A DNA stretch of 64,000 nucleotides from Chitinophaga sp. YR627 (GCF_900114995.1 NZ_FOUX01000003.1:620001-684000), one strand, 5' to 3'; shown: positions 17,825-26,142, numbered from the stretch's first letter. The notes: generated by a model not told the origin, from the letters alone. Numbers and translations are program-made.

Positions 17825-18025
17825 CTACCTGTTTTGCTTCATTGCCTTTACTATTTTCCGTGTTCTACGGTCTTCCCGTGCATTTTGAAGGGATATAACG
17901 GCCCATATGGCGGCAGGTATCCAGCCAATTAATGTGATCTGTAGTAACAGGCATAAGATACCTGTTAAGATCTTTCCTCTTAACATAAAGGAGAGCCAGG
18001 GTAACAGAATGGCGATAAGTGTCAT
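17825..18025 (-). CDS. YqaE/Pmp3-family small membrane protein
   Basis: The 66-residue peptide has two hydrophobic helices (LIAILLPWLSFMLRGK and GILCLLLQITLIGWIPAAIW) followed by a basic tail. This matches the Pmp3/YqaE family of small stress-associated inner-membrane proteins. It lies 9 bp from the convergent sigma-factor partner gene and 12 bp downstream of lutB on the same strand, so it may be cotranscribed with lutB. Confidence 0.8.
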   Translation of the reverse strand: MTLIAILLPWLSFMLRGKILTGILCLLLQITLIGWIPAAIWAVISLQNAREDRRTRKIVKAMKQNR

Positions 18026-18037
18026 ATTAAAAAGGTA

Positions 18038-19414
18038 CTATTTTTTTCTCTCTTTCCACAGCTGGTTAAAGGATTTTGGTGCGAATACAGGCAGTGACCT
18101 GTCATCACCCCAGGCTTGTGAGAAGAATTTCTTCATGAAGAAGTTTTTGGCGCCGCCGCCTACGAGGTTCATCATCCTGCGGCTCAGACTTGCCTGTTTC
18201 CAGCCAAACCAGGACATTTTTTCTCCACCGGAGGTATAGTTCTCCTCCACCGCTTTATGACGATTATGGAGCAGTAATTCGTGTACATTGATCCTTACAG
18301 GGCATACCTCTGTGCAGTTACCGCAAAGAGAGGAGGCATAGCTGAGGTGCATGAATGATTCCATGCCCTGCAGGTGTGGGGTAATAACGGATCCGATGGG
18401 ACCACTATAGGTAGTGCCATAGCTATGACCGCCGATGTTCTTATAGACAGGGCAGGCATTCAGGCAGGAGCCACAACGAATGCAGTAAAGACTTTCGCGG
18501 GCTTCTGTATCGGCCAGGATGTTGGTACGGCCATTATCCATCAGGATAACGTACATTTCTTCAGGACCATCCGTTTCGTTTTCCTGGCGGGGACCACTGA
18601 AAATAGAATTGTATACGGTTACCTGCTGACCGGTACCATAGGTCGCCAGTAAAGGCCAGAACATGGCCAGGTCATTGATGGAAGGCAGCATCTTTTCGAT
18701 ACCTACCAGTACGATATGCGTCTTGGGAAATGCGGTGCTGAGACGTGCATTACCTTCATTTTCGGTAACAGCGATACCGCCAATGTCAGCTATGATGAAG
18801 TTAGCGCCGGTGATGCCGATTTCTGCGTCGAGGTATTTCTGACGCAGTTTTTCTCTGGCGACCAGGGTCATTTCCTGGGGCGTCAGATTGGGAGGTGTCC
18901 CCAGTTTTTCTGCGAACAGTTTTGCGACGTCTTCCTTGCTTTTATGCATGGCGGGCGTCACGATGTGATAAGGCGGTTCTCCGTCCAGCTGCTGGATGTA
19001 TTCCCCCAGATCGGTCTCCACACATTCAATGTTATGCTGTGCCAGGAAGTGGTTCAGGTGTACTTCTTCCGTAGCCATGGATTTACTCTTTACGATGCTT
19101 TTGCAGTTCCTGGCCTCGCAGATAGCGAGTATTTCTTCGAGTACCTGCTGTGTGTTCTCTGCCCAGATCACTTTACCACCTCTGCGGGTGAAGTTGCTTT
19201 CAAATTCCTCGAGGTGTTTATCCAGGTGTTCCAGTGCTCTCCACTTGATATTCTTGGCTCTTTCGCGCGCGGTGGTCAGATCGGCAAACTGTTGTTTACC
19301 AGCTTTCACGGCAGTGTTGTACTTACCTATATTGAAGTTGATCGTCTGGCGATGTATGAGGTTTGTCGCTTTCTTCTCACTGTTATCAAGAAAAGTGGAG
19401 GCGTTCTGATGCAT
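18038..19414 (-). CDS. lutB: LutB-type iron-sulfur protein of lactate utilisation
   Basis: The 458-residue protein has an N-terminal LutB/LUD domain (SIVKSKSMATEEVHLN, GANFIIADIGGIAVTENEGNARL). Two [4Fe-4S] motifs follow: CIRCGSCLNACP with Cys311, 314, 317 and 321, and CGNCTEVCP with Cys364, 367 and 371. LutABC oxidises L-lactate to pyruvate in other bacteria, with LutB as the electron-transfer subunit. Neither lutA nor lutC is beside it here. The upstream region holds a palindrome (19453-19471). Confidence 0.88.
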   Translation of the reverse strand: MHQNASTFLDNSEKKATNLIHRQTINFNIGKYNTAVKAGKQQFADLTTARERAKNIKWRALEHLDKHLEEFESNFTRRGGKVIWAENTQQVLEEILAICEARNCKSIVKSKSMATEEVHLNHFLAQHNIECVETDLGEYIQQLDGEPPYHIVTPAMHKSKEDVAKLFAEKLGTPPNLTPQEMTLVAREKLRQKYLDAEIGITGANFIIADIGGIAVTENEGNARLSTAFPKTHIVLVGIEKMLPSINDLAMFWPLLATYGTGQQVTVYNSIFSGPRQENETDGPEEMYVILMDNGRTNILADTEARESLYCIRCGSCLNACPVYKNIGGHSYGTTYSGPIGSVITPHLQGMESFMHLSYASSLCGNCTEVCPVRINVHELLLHNRHKAVEENYTSGGEKMSWFGWKQASLSRRMMNLVGGGAKNFFMKKFFSQAWGDDRSLPVFAPKSFNQLWKERKK

Positions 19415-19452
19415 AAGTTGTCGAGATTGCTGATTTCAGGAATTACAAAACC

Positions 19453-19471
19453 CATACCGGTTTCCGGTATG
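19453..19471. promoter_or_regulatory. Palindrome upstream of lutB, possible operator
   Basis: CATACCGG and CCGGTATG are exact 8-bp arms around TTT. The site lies 39 bp before the lutB start, between two minus-strand genes, and lacks a T-run on the minus strand. An operator seems more likely than a terminator. Confidence 0.45.
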
Positions 19472-19551
19472 CAGGGAATGAATGAAAAAACAACTGTTAG
19501 TTAGTACGGAGTAAAGATAGCGAATGCAGGAATAGCATCAGCAACCGGCTA

Positions 19552-20127
19552 TTATTCAGCTTTGTATTGTTTTGTCGCGATTTTGTCCAGCACCTGATAG
19601 AATTCTTCTCCATATTTACGGATCAGCGCTTCCCGGAGAAAGCGGTATACCGGTACACGGAGGCTTTTTCCATTTTTACAGGCTGGTTTACAGATGTCCC
19701 ATCTGTCATAGTTGAGTGCCTCGAAGGCCTCGTATTTAGTCACCCGGATAGGGTAGAGGTGGCAGGAGATAGGCTTTTTGTAGTCGACTACACCGTCATT
19801 GTAGGCTTTTTCGATGCCACAGCCGACAACGCCATGGTCGTCGATCACAGCGTAGGCGCAGATGCCTTTATTCACAATAGGCGTGACATAGCCATATTCA
19901 TCGTCGGTGGTATGTGTACCTGTTTTTTCTATTTCGGCGATGCCGTCGGGCCGAAGGTAGGATTTGATCTTCGGGTAGATCTTCTTGAGTTTCTTCACTT
20001 CCTCCTTATCCAGCGGCGCTCCGCAATCACCCGCAACGCAGCAGGCGCCTTTACAGGCTCCCAGGTTGCAGACGAACTGTTCCTCAATAACTTCGTCGCT
20101 GATATACTTATCGTCAATAATGATCAT
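19552..20127 (-). CDS. DUF3109 family protein with conserved cysteines
   Basis: The 191-residue protein shows the Cys pattern of the DUF3109/YkgJ-like group: CNLGACKGACCVAGDCGAPL near the N-terminus, then single Cys residues in GICAY, GCGIE, SCHLYP and the ICKPACKNG segment. These are thought to bind zinc or an iron-sulfur centre. The function is not known. It stands between gldD and lutB on the minus strand with its own -7 box (20193-20200). Confidence 0.8.
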   Translation of the reverse strand: MIIIDDKYISDEVIEEQFVCNLGACKGACCVAGDCGAPLDKEEVKKLKKIYPKIKSYLRPDGIAEIEKTGTHTTDDEYGYVTPIVNKGICAYAVIDDHGVVGCGIEKAYNDGVVDYKKPISCHLYPIRVTKYEAFEALNYDRWDICKPACKNGKSLRVPVYRFLREALIRKYGEEFYQVLDKIATKQYKAE

Positions 20128-20192
20128 AAATAAATTGATGGTCGATAGTCCGCTGCTGTTGGCATGAAGGCGGACCGGATTCCTTAAAGACG

Positions 20193-20200
20193 CAAAGTTA
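20193..20200 (-). promoter_or_regulatory. Bacteroidota -7 box for the DUF3109 gene
   Basis: On the minus strand it reads TAACTTTG, an exact TAnnTTTG match 65 bp before the ATG. It directly follows the small gldD hairpin. Confidence 0.45.
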
Positions 20201-20219
20201 CAAAATAGTCGAAGACTAT
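20201..20219 (-). terminator. Short hairpin overlapping the gldD stop codon
   Basis: ATAGTC and GACTAT pair around a 3-nt loop (20205-20219), and four T residues follow on the minus strand. It is a weak intrinsic terminator candidate for the gld operon. Confidence 0.4.
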
Positions 20220-20818
20220 CGCCACCTGAGCGTTTCTACAAGGTGCCACATATCTTCCTGTAGGAATTGCTGTACCGGTGCAAGGGAATCTGCGTTGGGA
20301 GCGGCATCGAAATACAGTGCCCCGCGCAGGAAGTGCACGGTGGAGTCTGTTGCGTAGAACTGTTTGGCGGAGGCGGCATTACCACCTACGTCGTAGAACT
20401 CGCCGGAGACATTAAAGGGAGTATGTATTGTTTTTTCGTCAATGTATTCTGCCTTATAAGTGTGTTTATAGGTCATTTTAAAGGCGTCATTGACGAGTTG
20501 CTGGAAGTTATTTTTATCGTTTTTACCGATTTCCTTGTAGCTCATATAGATCTTGCCACTCAGGGAAGGGAATTCGACATTGATCCAGTATGGATTTTCG
20601 GTTTTCTGACCGAAAAAGAGGCTGTCTTTGACGATATTGGCATAGACAGGGTACTCGAAGGTATATGGATAACCGGGTACGTCAAATACGCGATATTCCC
20701 TTTTGGGGAAGTTGATCTGAAAATAGCCGCGTGGTTTGGGCGTATAAGATTGTTCGCAGGCTGCAAAGGTGAATGTAAGCAGCAGCAAAAGCAAAATGGC
20801 ATTCCCGGTTAATTTCAT
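20216..20818 (-). CDS. gldD: Gliding motility lipoprotein GldD
   Basis: The 200-residue protein has a lipoprotein signal peptide with Cys21 (TFAACEQ) and the family hallmark YTPKPRGYFQINFPKREY just after it. GldD is needed for gliding and for the type IX secretion machinery in Flavobacterium johnsoniae. There, from memory, it is cotranscribed with gldE, ssb and mutY, exactly the order found here. gldE ends 30 bp upstream. Confidence 0.92.
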   Translation of the reverse strand: MKLTGNAILLLLLLTFTFAACEQSYTPKPRGYFQINFPKREYRVFDVPGYPYTFEYPVYANIVKDSLFFGQKTENPYWINVEFPSLSGKIYMSYKEIGKNDKNNFQQLVNDAFKMTYKHTYKAEYIDEKTIHTPFNVSGEFYDVGGNAASAKQFYATDSTVHFLRGALYFDAAPNADSLAPVQQFLQEDMWHLVETLRWR

Positions 20819-20848
20819 AGTAAGCTTCTTGTAGTTAGGTGTACTGCA

Positions 20849-22243
20849 CTATTTCTCGTCTTCCACATTTTGTCTGATGGTGACCTGTACTTTCTGGATG
20901 CGCATTTTGCTCACTTCCAGTACGGTAAAGTCGTATTCCTCGTGGGATATTACGCTGTTTTCTTCCGGGAATTTACCTGCCAGTTCGAGGATCAGTCCAC
21001 CGATAGAGTCACTTTCTCCTTTCACGACCTCAAATGTATCGGGAGGGATGTTCATGATACGGCAAACGTCATTGAGCATGGTTTTGCCTTCAAAAACGTA
21101 GGTATTGTTGTCTACTTTGCTGTAGTTGAATTCTTCTTCGTCGAATTCGTCTTTGATATCACCGATTACTTCTTCCACGATATCTTCCAGGGTAACGATC
21201 CCGGAGGTGCCACCAAATTCGTCTACAACTACGGCAAAATGCATACGTCTGTTCTGGAACTCTGCGAGGAGGTCTTCGATCAGTTTATGGCCGTGTACGA
21301 AGAAGGGTTGGCGCATAACGGTGTGCCAGTCAAAGCTTTTGCCTTTATCGAGGTGGGGCAGAAGGTCTTTTGTATGGATCACACCGACGATATTATCGAG
21401 GTTGCCTTTGTATACGGGAAGGCGGGAGTAGTGCAGGTCAGCCACGCGTTTTACGACGATGTCGAAGTTATCGTCATATTCGATCCCGGATACGTCCAGA
21501 CGTGTGTGCATGATCTGTTTAACGGTGATATTGCCGAATTTCAGGATGCCTTTGAGGATATTTTTTTCTTCCTGGGAGGCGGTTGGATCCACGCTCATTT
21601 CGATGGCTTCGTCGATCTCCTGATAGTTGACAGCGCCGCTGCCTCTGTGGAAGAAGCGGGCTTCAATGCTTTCGCTGAGACTAACGTAAAAGTCGCTGAC
21701 AGGTTCGAGGGTCGCATGTACGAGGCTGACGAACCAGGCGAAGTAGGTGGCGAAACGGATATTGTTCTGCGCCGCCCATACCCTTGGCAGTACCTGACCA
21801 CAGAAGAGGAGTACGAAGATGATAATGGCTATACGTACTACAAAAGACACAACCGGAACGGTCTGGAGGTCTTCCATCTGGGTGATGAGGTAGCTGGTGA
21901 CCATGATAAAGGCGAGGGAGAGGAGGATACCTGCTGTCTGGAGAGAGGCCAGCAGTGAGCGCGGCTTTTCCAACAGTTTGGTAATCAGCTTTCCGCTGGT
22001 GTTCTGCCTTGTTTTCAGGGCGTTCAGGTCTTTATAGTTCAGGGAGAAGAATGCCACTTCTGCGCCGGAGACGATAAAGGCCATGAGTAGGAGTATGAAT
22101 ATCACAAGCAGATAGATAACCACGTTCGGAGTGGCGATGGGCGCCGCTGCTTGTAACAGGGTAAGCTTACCAGGTAAAATGCTTGCCGGATAGGTGTACA
22201 AAATGTTCAACTTTGACGTGATAAATATTAGAACCCCGAGCAT
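20849..22243 (-). CDS. gldE: Gliding motility-associated protein GldE (CNNM/CorC-like, CBS domains)
   Basis: The 464-residue protein has an N-terminal membrane domain with several TM helices (about 40-180, including FIVSGAEVAFFSLNYKDL). A CBS pair follows (HTRLDVSGIEYDDNFD, YKGNLDNIVGVIHTKDLL, VVVDEFGGTSGIVTLEDIVEEVIGDI), then a C-terminal CorC_HlyC domain. The family includes Mg2+/Co2+ transport-related proteins. In gliding bacteria GldE works with GldD, whose gene follows after 30 bp. Confidence 0.9.
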   Translation of the reverse strand: MLGVLIFITSKLNILYTYPASILPGKLTLLQAAAPIATPNVVIYLLVIFILLLMAFIVSGAEVAFFSLNYKDLNALKTRQNTSGKLITKLLEKPRSLLASLQTAGILLSLAFIMVTSYLITQMEDLQTVPVVSFVVRIAIIIFVLLFCGQVLPRVWAAQNNIRFATYFAWFVSLVHATLEPVSDFYVSLSESIEARFFHRGSGAVNYQEIDEAIEMSVDPTASQEEKNILKGILKFGNITVKQIMHTRLDVSGIEYDDNFDIVVKRVADLHYSRLPVYKGNLDNIVGVIHTKDLLPHLDKGKSFDWHTVMRQPFFVHGHKLIEDLLAEFQNRRMHFAVVVDEFGGTSGIVTLEDIVEEVIGDIKDEFDEEEFNYSKVDNNTYVFEGKTMLNDVCRIMNIPPDTFEVVKGESDSIGGLILELAGKFPEENSVISHEEYDFTVLEVSKMRIQKVQVTIRQNVEDEK

Positions 22244-22260
22244 ATAGCAAAGTAAGTTCC

Positions 22261-22306
22261 AAAAAAATGGGAAAGTAATTCAGGTCTTAAATTGAATCGC
22301 TTTCCC
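22261..22306 (-). terminator. Hairpin plus T-run between ssb and gldE
   Basis: Two stacked stems, 22269-22275 with 22300-22306 and 22278-22282 with 22293-22297, are followed on the minus strand by a run of seven T. This looks like an intrinsic terminator or attenuator. It lies downstream of a -7 box (22313-22320) and upstream of gldE. Confidence 0.7.
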
Positions 22307-22312
22307 TATATG

Positions 22313-22320
22313 CAAATATA
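22313..22320 (-). promoter_or_regulatory. -7 box upstream of the ssb-gldE hairpin
   Basis: The minus strand reads TATATTTG, an exact TAnnTTTG match. A transcript starting here would run straight into the hairpin at 22261-22306. Confidence 0.4.
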
Positions 22321-22377
22321 AGTAATGTCCCATAAAGGGATTATCAATCAAAAAGAATTAATATTTTTATTGGATAG

Positions 22378-22833
22378 TTAAAAAGGAAGGTCGTCCGCTG
22401 TATCGTTCAGTTGGGGGGGTATTTCCATATTGGGGAAATTATCACCGGTATTGCTGCCTGTGTTGCTATGATGTATGGCATGTTCAGTGTTGTTCAGGTC
22501 CATACGTTTATCCAGCATAACAAGGTTATCACCTACTACTTCAGTGGCAAACTTCTTATTACCCTCCTTGTCTTCCCAGCTGCGGGTACGGAGGCGTCCT
22601 TCAATATATACAAGACTTCCCTTGTGCAGGTACTTTTGGGCTAATTCCGCCAGTCCGCGCCATAATACAACCGTATGCCATTCTGTTTGGGAAATCAGTT
22701 TACCAGCTCTGTCTTTGAATGTTTCTGTCGTAGCCAGGGAAAACTTGGCTACCGCGATATTACCTTCTAAAAACTGTACATCTGGATCTCTACCCAAGTT
22801 GCCAATCAGGATTACTTTATTAACACCTCTCAT
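22378..22833 (-). CDS. ssb: Single-stranded DNA-binding protein
   Basis: The 151-residue protein has an N-terminal OB fold (MRGVNKVILIGNLGRDPDVQ, TEWHTVVLWRGLAELAQKYL, GSLVYIEGRLRTRSWEDKEG). A flexible linker rich in Asn, Ser and Thr follows. It ends in the acidic DDLPF tip, which recruits replication and repair proteins. It lies between mutY and gldE, the conserved gliding-bacteria arrangement. Confidence 0.95.
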   Translation of the reverse strand: MRGVNKVILIGNLGRDPDVQFLEGNIAVAKFSLATTETFKDRAGKLISQTEWHTVVLWRGLAELAQKYLHKGSLVYIEGRLRTRSWEDKEGNKKFATEVVGDNLVMLDKRMDLNNTEHAIHHSNTGSNTGDNFPNMEIPPQLNDTADDLPF

Positions 22834-23015
22834 TGTTGCAGGTTTTAATCTATTGATTTTAAACTATTGAAAATATACGCTTCTTTTAAAATGAACAACC
22901 TTTCTAAAGTTAATGTTTTTTTCAAATCGACAGTGAAAATTTTACCGTATAGTTTTTAGCTCAAATACCTTGCCGTAGCAAGTTGAGCGCTGTTCACAGG
23001 CAGTAAGTTTTCGTA

Positions 23016-24080
23016 TCAGAATAGGGTCAGTTCCCTGTTTCTGAGAAAGTCGGTGATGGTTTTAGGAAAGGCGTAAAGATCCAGTTGATCCCTTGGGACG
23101 GCCGTGTAGCCGGGGATTTCGGGCTTTTTGCTGACTGAAAGCAGGAGAAACTGACTATGGATGGTCTGATGTGTAAGCTGCTGTTTGAAAGTAGCGGAAG
23201 CCCCATCCATGTTGTAACGTATATCTTTCATCACTGTTTTGAAGGCCGCTGAGGATTGTAAGGAGGCCAGGTCTTCAGGTCCTGTCGTTTCGATGAGCAT
23301 GAATTCGTGGAGGTTTTGCCAGATGTCATTTTCCGTACGTTTCCGGATATAGACATTGTCTTTATGCTGGAGTACCAGGTAGTAGAAGTAACGCTTCTTA
23401 ATGACCAGCTTTTTGGATTTCACGGGCAGGAGTGCGGTGAGACCCTGCTGGAAGCCTTTACATTTTGCGGCAAGCGGACAGCTATTACAGGCGGGTTGTT
23501 GCGGTTTGCATACAACGGCGCCAAAATCCATAATGGACTGGTTATACGAAGCTGATTTTCCGTGTGGAAGCAGTTCCTGCGCGAGGTCGGCAAACTGTTT
23601 TTTACCAGCTGTTGTATCGATGGGGGTATCTATGTCAAAGAATCTGGACAGCACACGAAATACGTTGCCATCCAGGACGGCGTGTGGCAGGTTGAATGCA
23701 AAGGAGGCGATAGCGGCGGAGGTATATGGCCCAACACCTTTGAGCGACTGTATGGCCTCGTATGTATTCGGGAAATGCCCGTGATACTGAGATGCGATCT
23801 GTTTAGCTGCAGCCAGCATATTTTTACAGCGGGCATAGTAACCCAGTCCCTGCCAGAGGCGGAACACTGCTTCTTCCGGCGCTGCGGCCAGTTCCTGAAC
23901 GGTCGGATAGTTTAAGATAAACTTCTCGTAGTAGGCCCATCCCTGTTCCACACGCGTTTGCTGGAGTATAATTTCAGACAGCCATATCCGGTAGGGGTCT
24001 TTCTCACCTTTCCAGGGCATGGAACGCGTATTCTCGTTATCGTTCCATTCCAGGAGTGCATTCGTAAAAAACTGCTTCAT
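23016..24080 (-). CDS. mutY: A/G-specific adenine glycosylase MutY
   Basis: MutY removes adenine mispaired with 8-oxoguanine. From ATG 24080 the protein has 354 residues. It has catalytic Glu36 (IWLSEIILQQTR), an HhH motif (LKGVGPYTSAAI), Asp137 in AVLDGNVFR, and an iron-sulfur motif Cys191-x6-Cys198-x2-Cys201-x5-Cys207. The C-terminal part is a NUDIX-like 8-oxoG recognition domain. An upstream in-frame ATG (24191) adds 37 hydrophobic residues unlike MutY, and the -7 box at 24086-24093 lies between the two starts, so I use 24080. Confidence 0.93.
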   Translation of the reverse strand: MKQFFTNALLEWNDNENTRSMPWKGEKDPYRIWLSEIILQQTRVEQGWAYYEKFILNYPTVQELAAAPEEAVFRLWQGLGYYARCKNMLAAAKQIASQYHGHFPNTYEAIQSLKGVGPYTSAAIASFAFNLPHAVLDGNVFRVLSRFFDIDTPIDTTAGKKQFADLAQELLPHGKSASYNQSIMDFGAVVCKPQQPACNSCPLAAKCKGFQQGLTALLPVKSKKLVIKKRYFYYLVLQHKDNVYIRKRTENDIWQNLHEFMLIETTGPEDLASLQSSAAFKTVMKDIRYNMDGASATFKQQLTHQTIHSQFLLLSVSKKPEIPGYTAVPRDQLDLYAFPKTITDFLRNRELTLF

Positions 24081-24085
24081 TTCTG

Positions 24086-24093
24086 CAAATATA
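24086..24093 (-). promoter_or_regulatory. -7 box directly before mutY
   Basis: The minus strand reads TATATTTG, an exact TAnnTTTG match only 5 bp before the ATG at 24080. If used, the mRNA would be nearly leaderless. Confidence 0.4.
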
Positions 24094-24620
24094 ATTGGAT
24101 GAATGAGAACGGGAATAATGGTAAAAGGGGAGATGGTTGTATTGAAAATATTTAATGTATGTATCGTGAGGAGCGCCGGCAAAAAATCCATCGGTTGCAG
24201 GTGAATATATTTACGATAATATTCAACTGTCAGAAGGGCGCAGTAAAATGGAACAGAAGTTGTTGAGATATAGACGAATATGGAAAAAATTGCGTTATAA
24301 TAGAGAAAGAGTGATTATCTGTTACTAGCTGATCAGGAGAGTTTTTTTTCCGTTAAGCGAAGAAAAAAAAGACGAAATGAATATTATTTTTTGTATATTC
24401 GTTAATGAGTGGTTTAGTGAATTATTGTGATTTACCCTAATGAATATGTACTTGTACTGGCCTCGCATATGGAATCTTTCACTTTCCGGGTAGCTCGTTA
24501 CTTGTATTTTTCTGACTACTAATCGACTGATCTGCAAATAGATATATTGTATAAATCTCTGGTATAAGAAAAAAACATAAAATTTATTTGCTTAAAATTC
24601 AGCAATTAAAAAAATTTAAA
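24094..24620. other. AT-rich divergent intergenic region between mutY and the HU/IHF gene
   Basis: About 530 bp without a convincing gene. A 70-residue minus-strand frame here has no recognisable features. There is a 6-bp hairpin GAATAT/ATATTC near 24378-24400 and several T-runs. Nothing else was recognised. Confidence 0.45.
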
Positions 24621-24628
24621 TAATTTTG
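24621..24628 (+). promoter_or_regulatory. Bacteroidota -7 box for the HU/IHF gene
   Basis: TAATTTTG matches TAnnTTTG and lies 25 bp before ATG 24654. No TTG is present at the usual -33 distance. Confidence 0.5.
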
Positions 24629-24653
24629 GGACAAGTAATCCTTCGCTTCAATT

Positions 24654-24941
24654 ATGAGAAAAGCTGACTTAATTAACAATATTGCTGAGAAAACCGGCAT
24701 ACCTAAAGTAGATGTGTTAGTAACACTAGAAGCCATGTTTAAGGAGGTCAAGGAAGCGTTGGCTAATGGCGAGCATATCTATATCAGGGGCTTTGGTAGC
24801 TTCATTACGAAAAAGAGAGCTGCTAAAATTGGCCGTAACATCAAGAAAAACGTTGCCGTAGAGATTCCGGAACATTTCATTCCGGCGTTTAAGCCTTCTA
24901 AAGAATTCGTTGCAGAAGTAAAGAAGCTTAAAAGTTTGTAG
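24654..24941 (+). CDS. HU/IHF-family DNA-bending protein
   Basis: The 95-residue protein has the helical dimer half (MRKADLINNIAEKTGIPKVD) and the beta-arm segment with GFGSFITKKRAAKIGRN. The arm continues to EIPEHFIPAFKPSKEF. It binds and bends DNA in nucleoid structure, recombination and regulation. Whether it is closer to HU or to IHF cannot be decided by eye. The TPR gene follows almost directly. Confidence 0.93.
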   Translation: MRKADLINNIAEKTGIPKVDVLVTLEAMFKEVKEALANGEHIYIRGFGSFITKKRAAKIGRNIKKNVAVEIPEHFIPAFKPSKEFVAEVKKLKSL

Positions 24942-24964
24942 TTTTGCAGCCTAATATTTTAGGC
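24939..24964 (+). promoter_or_regulatory. -7-like box over the HU/IHF stop codon and a small hairpin before the TPR gene
   Basis: TAGTTTTG (24939-24946) matches TAnnTTTG and begins at the HU/IHF stop codon. A 6-bp hairpin, GCCTAA with TTAGGC (24949-24964), ends exactly at the proposed GTG start of the next gene. Confidence 0.35.
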
Positions 24965-25807
24965 GTGCAAAAATCACAGATTCTCTTGGTCGGTGCCGCA
25001 GCGACATTACTCGTAGTATTAGTCGCCTTCGGCCGCACCGTGCCTCATTCGGATAAAAAAGCGATGCCAACTGCCGCTCATATGCATGACGGACAGGAGG
25101 GAAAACCTATTGCCTTTGATGAATTGCTGGCGTCTGCCAAGCAAAAAATCCCTGCAGATAGACTCGTTGCCATCACCGCCCTTGAAAATAAGGTGGTGCG
25201 GGGCGACGTGAAGAATCAGCAAATAGACGCTTACAAACAGTTATATGCCTCCTGGGACAGCCTTAACCAACTGCCCATAGCTGCGTATTACCTTGGCGAA
25301 TCTGCCAAGTTGGAAAATTCCGAAAAAAGCCTCACCTTTGCAGCCAATTTATTTTTAGAACATCTGGAGCACGCAGAGGACCCTGCTATTGCCAAATGGG
25401 AAAGTTCACAGGCTATCAGCCTGTTAGGTCAGGCTATTGAGCTGAACCCTAAGAACGACTCCCTGAAGATCAAACAGGCACTCCTGTATATGAATACAGG
25501 AGAACCAATGGTAGGTGTCCAGAAATTACGGGATGTGGTAGCTGCCAATCCTGATAATGCAGAAGCTCAGATAACATTGGCAAATCTAGCTATACAGTCT
25601 AATCAGTTTGATAAAGCCATAGAAAGGATGGAGACGTTCACCCAGAAACATCCTGACGAGGCTAAAGCTGTATTTGTATTGGCAGAAGCCTATCGCGGCA
25701 AAGGTGACATCAAAAAGGCGGTCGAATTACTGGAACACTGTAAGACGCTGTTAAATGATCCCTCACTGAAGGCGGAAATAGATAATTATATTAAGAGTAT
25801 TAAATAA
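24965..25807 (+). CDS. Membrane-anchored TPR protein with a non-ATG start
   Basis: No ATG precedes the hydrophobic anchor, so translation must begin at GTG 24965 (reading MQKSQILLVG, 280 residues) or TTG 24944. GTG is preferred because QKSQILLVG resembles the start I recall for relatives. One N-terminal TM helix (about 5-22) is followed by a periplasmic or cytosolic helical region. At least three TPR-like repeats are seen at about 155-275 (ISLLGQAIELNPKNDSL, LRDVVAANPDNAEAQITL, AVFVLAEAYRGKGDIKKA). The role is probably protein scaffolding; the partner is unknown. Confidence 0.75.
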   Translation: MQKSQILLVGAAATLLVVLVAFGRTVPHSDKKAMPTAAHMHDGQEGKPIAFDELLASAKQKIPADRLVAITALENKVVRGDVKNQQIDAYKQLYASWDSLNQLPIAAYYLGESAKLENSEKSLTFAANLFLEHLEHAEDPAIAKWESSQAISLLGQAIELNPKNDSLKIKQALLYMNTGEPMVGVQKLRDVVAANPDNAEAQITLANLAIQSNQFDKAIERMETFTQKHPDEAKAVFVLAEAYRGKGDIKKAVELLEHCKTLLNDPSLKAEIDNYIKSIK

Positions 25808-25844
25808 TATTCATTTTTCTAAACATTTAAAAACTTATTAGCGT

Positions 25845-25940
25845 ATGCCTTGCGGTAAGAAAAGAAAAAGACATAAGATAGCCACTCACAAACGTAAAAA
25901 AAGACTGAGAAAGAACCGGCATAAGAAGAATAAGAAATAA
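25845..25940 (+). CDS. 31-residue AURKAIP1/COX24-domain (mS38/bS22-like) ribosomal peptide
   Basis: The frame ATG 25845 to TAA 25940 encodes a very basic peptide beginning MPCGKKRKRHKIATHKRKK and ending in a Lys-rich tail; 21 of 31 residues are Lys, Arg or His. This is the AURKAIP1/COX24 pattern, found in mitochondrial mS38 and in small bacterial ribosomal proteins such as mycobacterial bS22. It presumably sits in the small ribosomal subunit near the decoding region. It lies 37 bp after the TPR gene and before a strong terminator. Confidence 0.8.
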   Translation: MPCGKKRKRHKIATHKRKKRLRKNRHKKNKK

Positions 25941-26017
25941 TTTTCTCCTGTTTCCCGCCATTTATACTAACCAGGTTTTATTTGCGGCGCGGTGATCGGA
26001 TAAAAATTTTTATATAT

Positions 26018-26070
26018 CCTGCATGATTTTAGCGATTATTATTAAATTGCTGGAGTCATGCAGGTTTTTT
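26018..26070 (+). terminator. Two-tier hairpin terminator after the small ribosomal peptide
   Basis: The outer stem CCTGCATGA/TCATGCAGG (26018-26026 with 26056-26064) encloses an inner stem AGCGAT/ATTGCT (26031-26036 with 26046-26051, one G-U). Six T residues follow directly. It closes the HU/IHF-TPR-peptide cluster. Confidence 0.8.
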
Positions 26071-26142
26071 CCACAAATCCCGCTTAGAATTCCGGATATT
26101 ACCTGCTGATCGCTAAACCCTTAAGCAATCCATCATCACGTA

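Noticed and set aside
18716-19504. 262-residue plus-strand frame opposite lutB
   Set aside because: It overlaps lutB, whose two iron-sulfur motifs are unmistakable. The opposite frame has no features.
20870-21958. 362-residue plus-strand frame opposite gldE
   Set aside because: Shadow of gldE. The product is rich in Phe, Asp and Val from reverse codons and has no domain.
23016-24191. Longer MutY starting at 24191
   Set aside because: The extra 37 residues are hydrophobic and unlike MutY, and an exact -7 box lies between the two starts.
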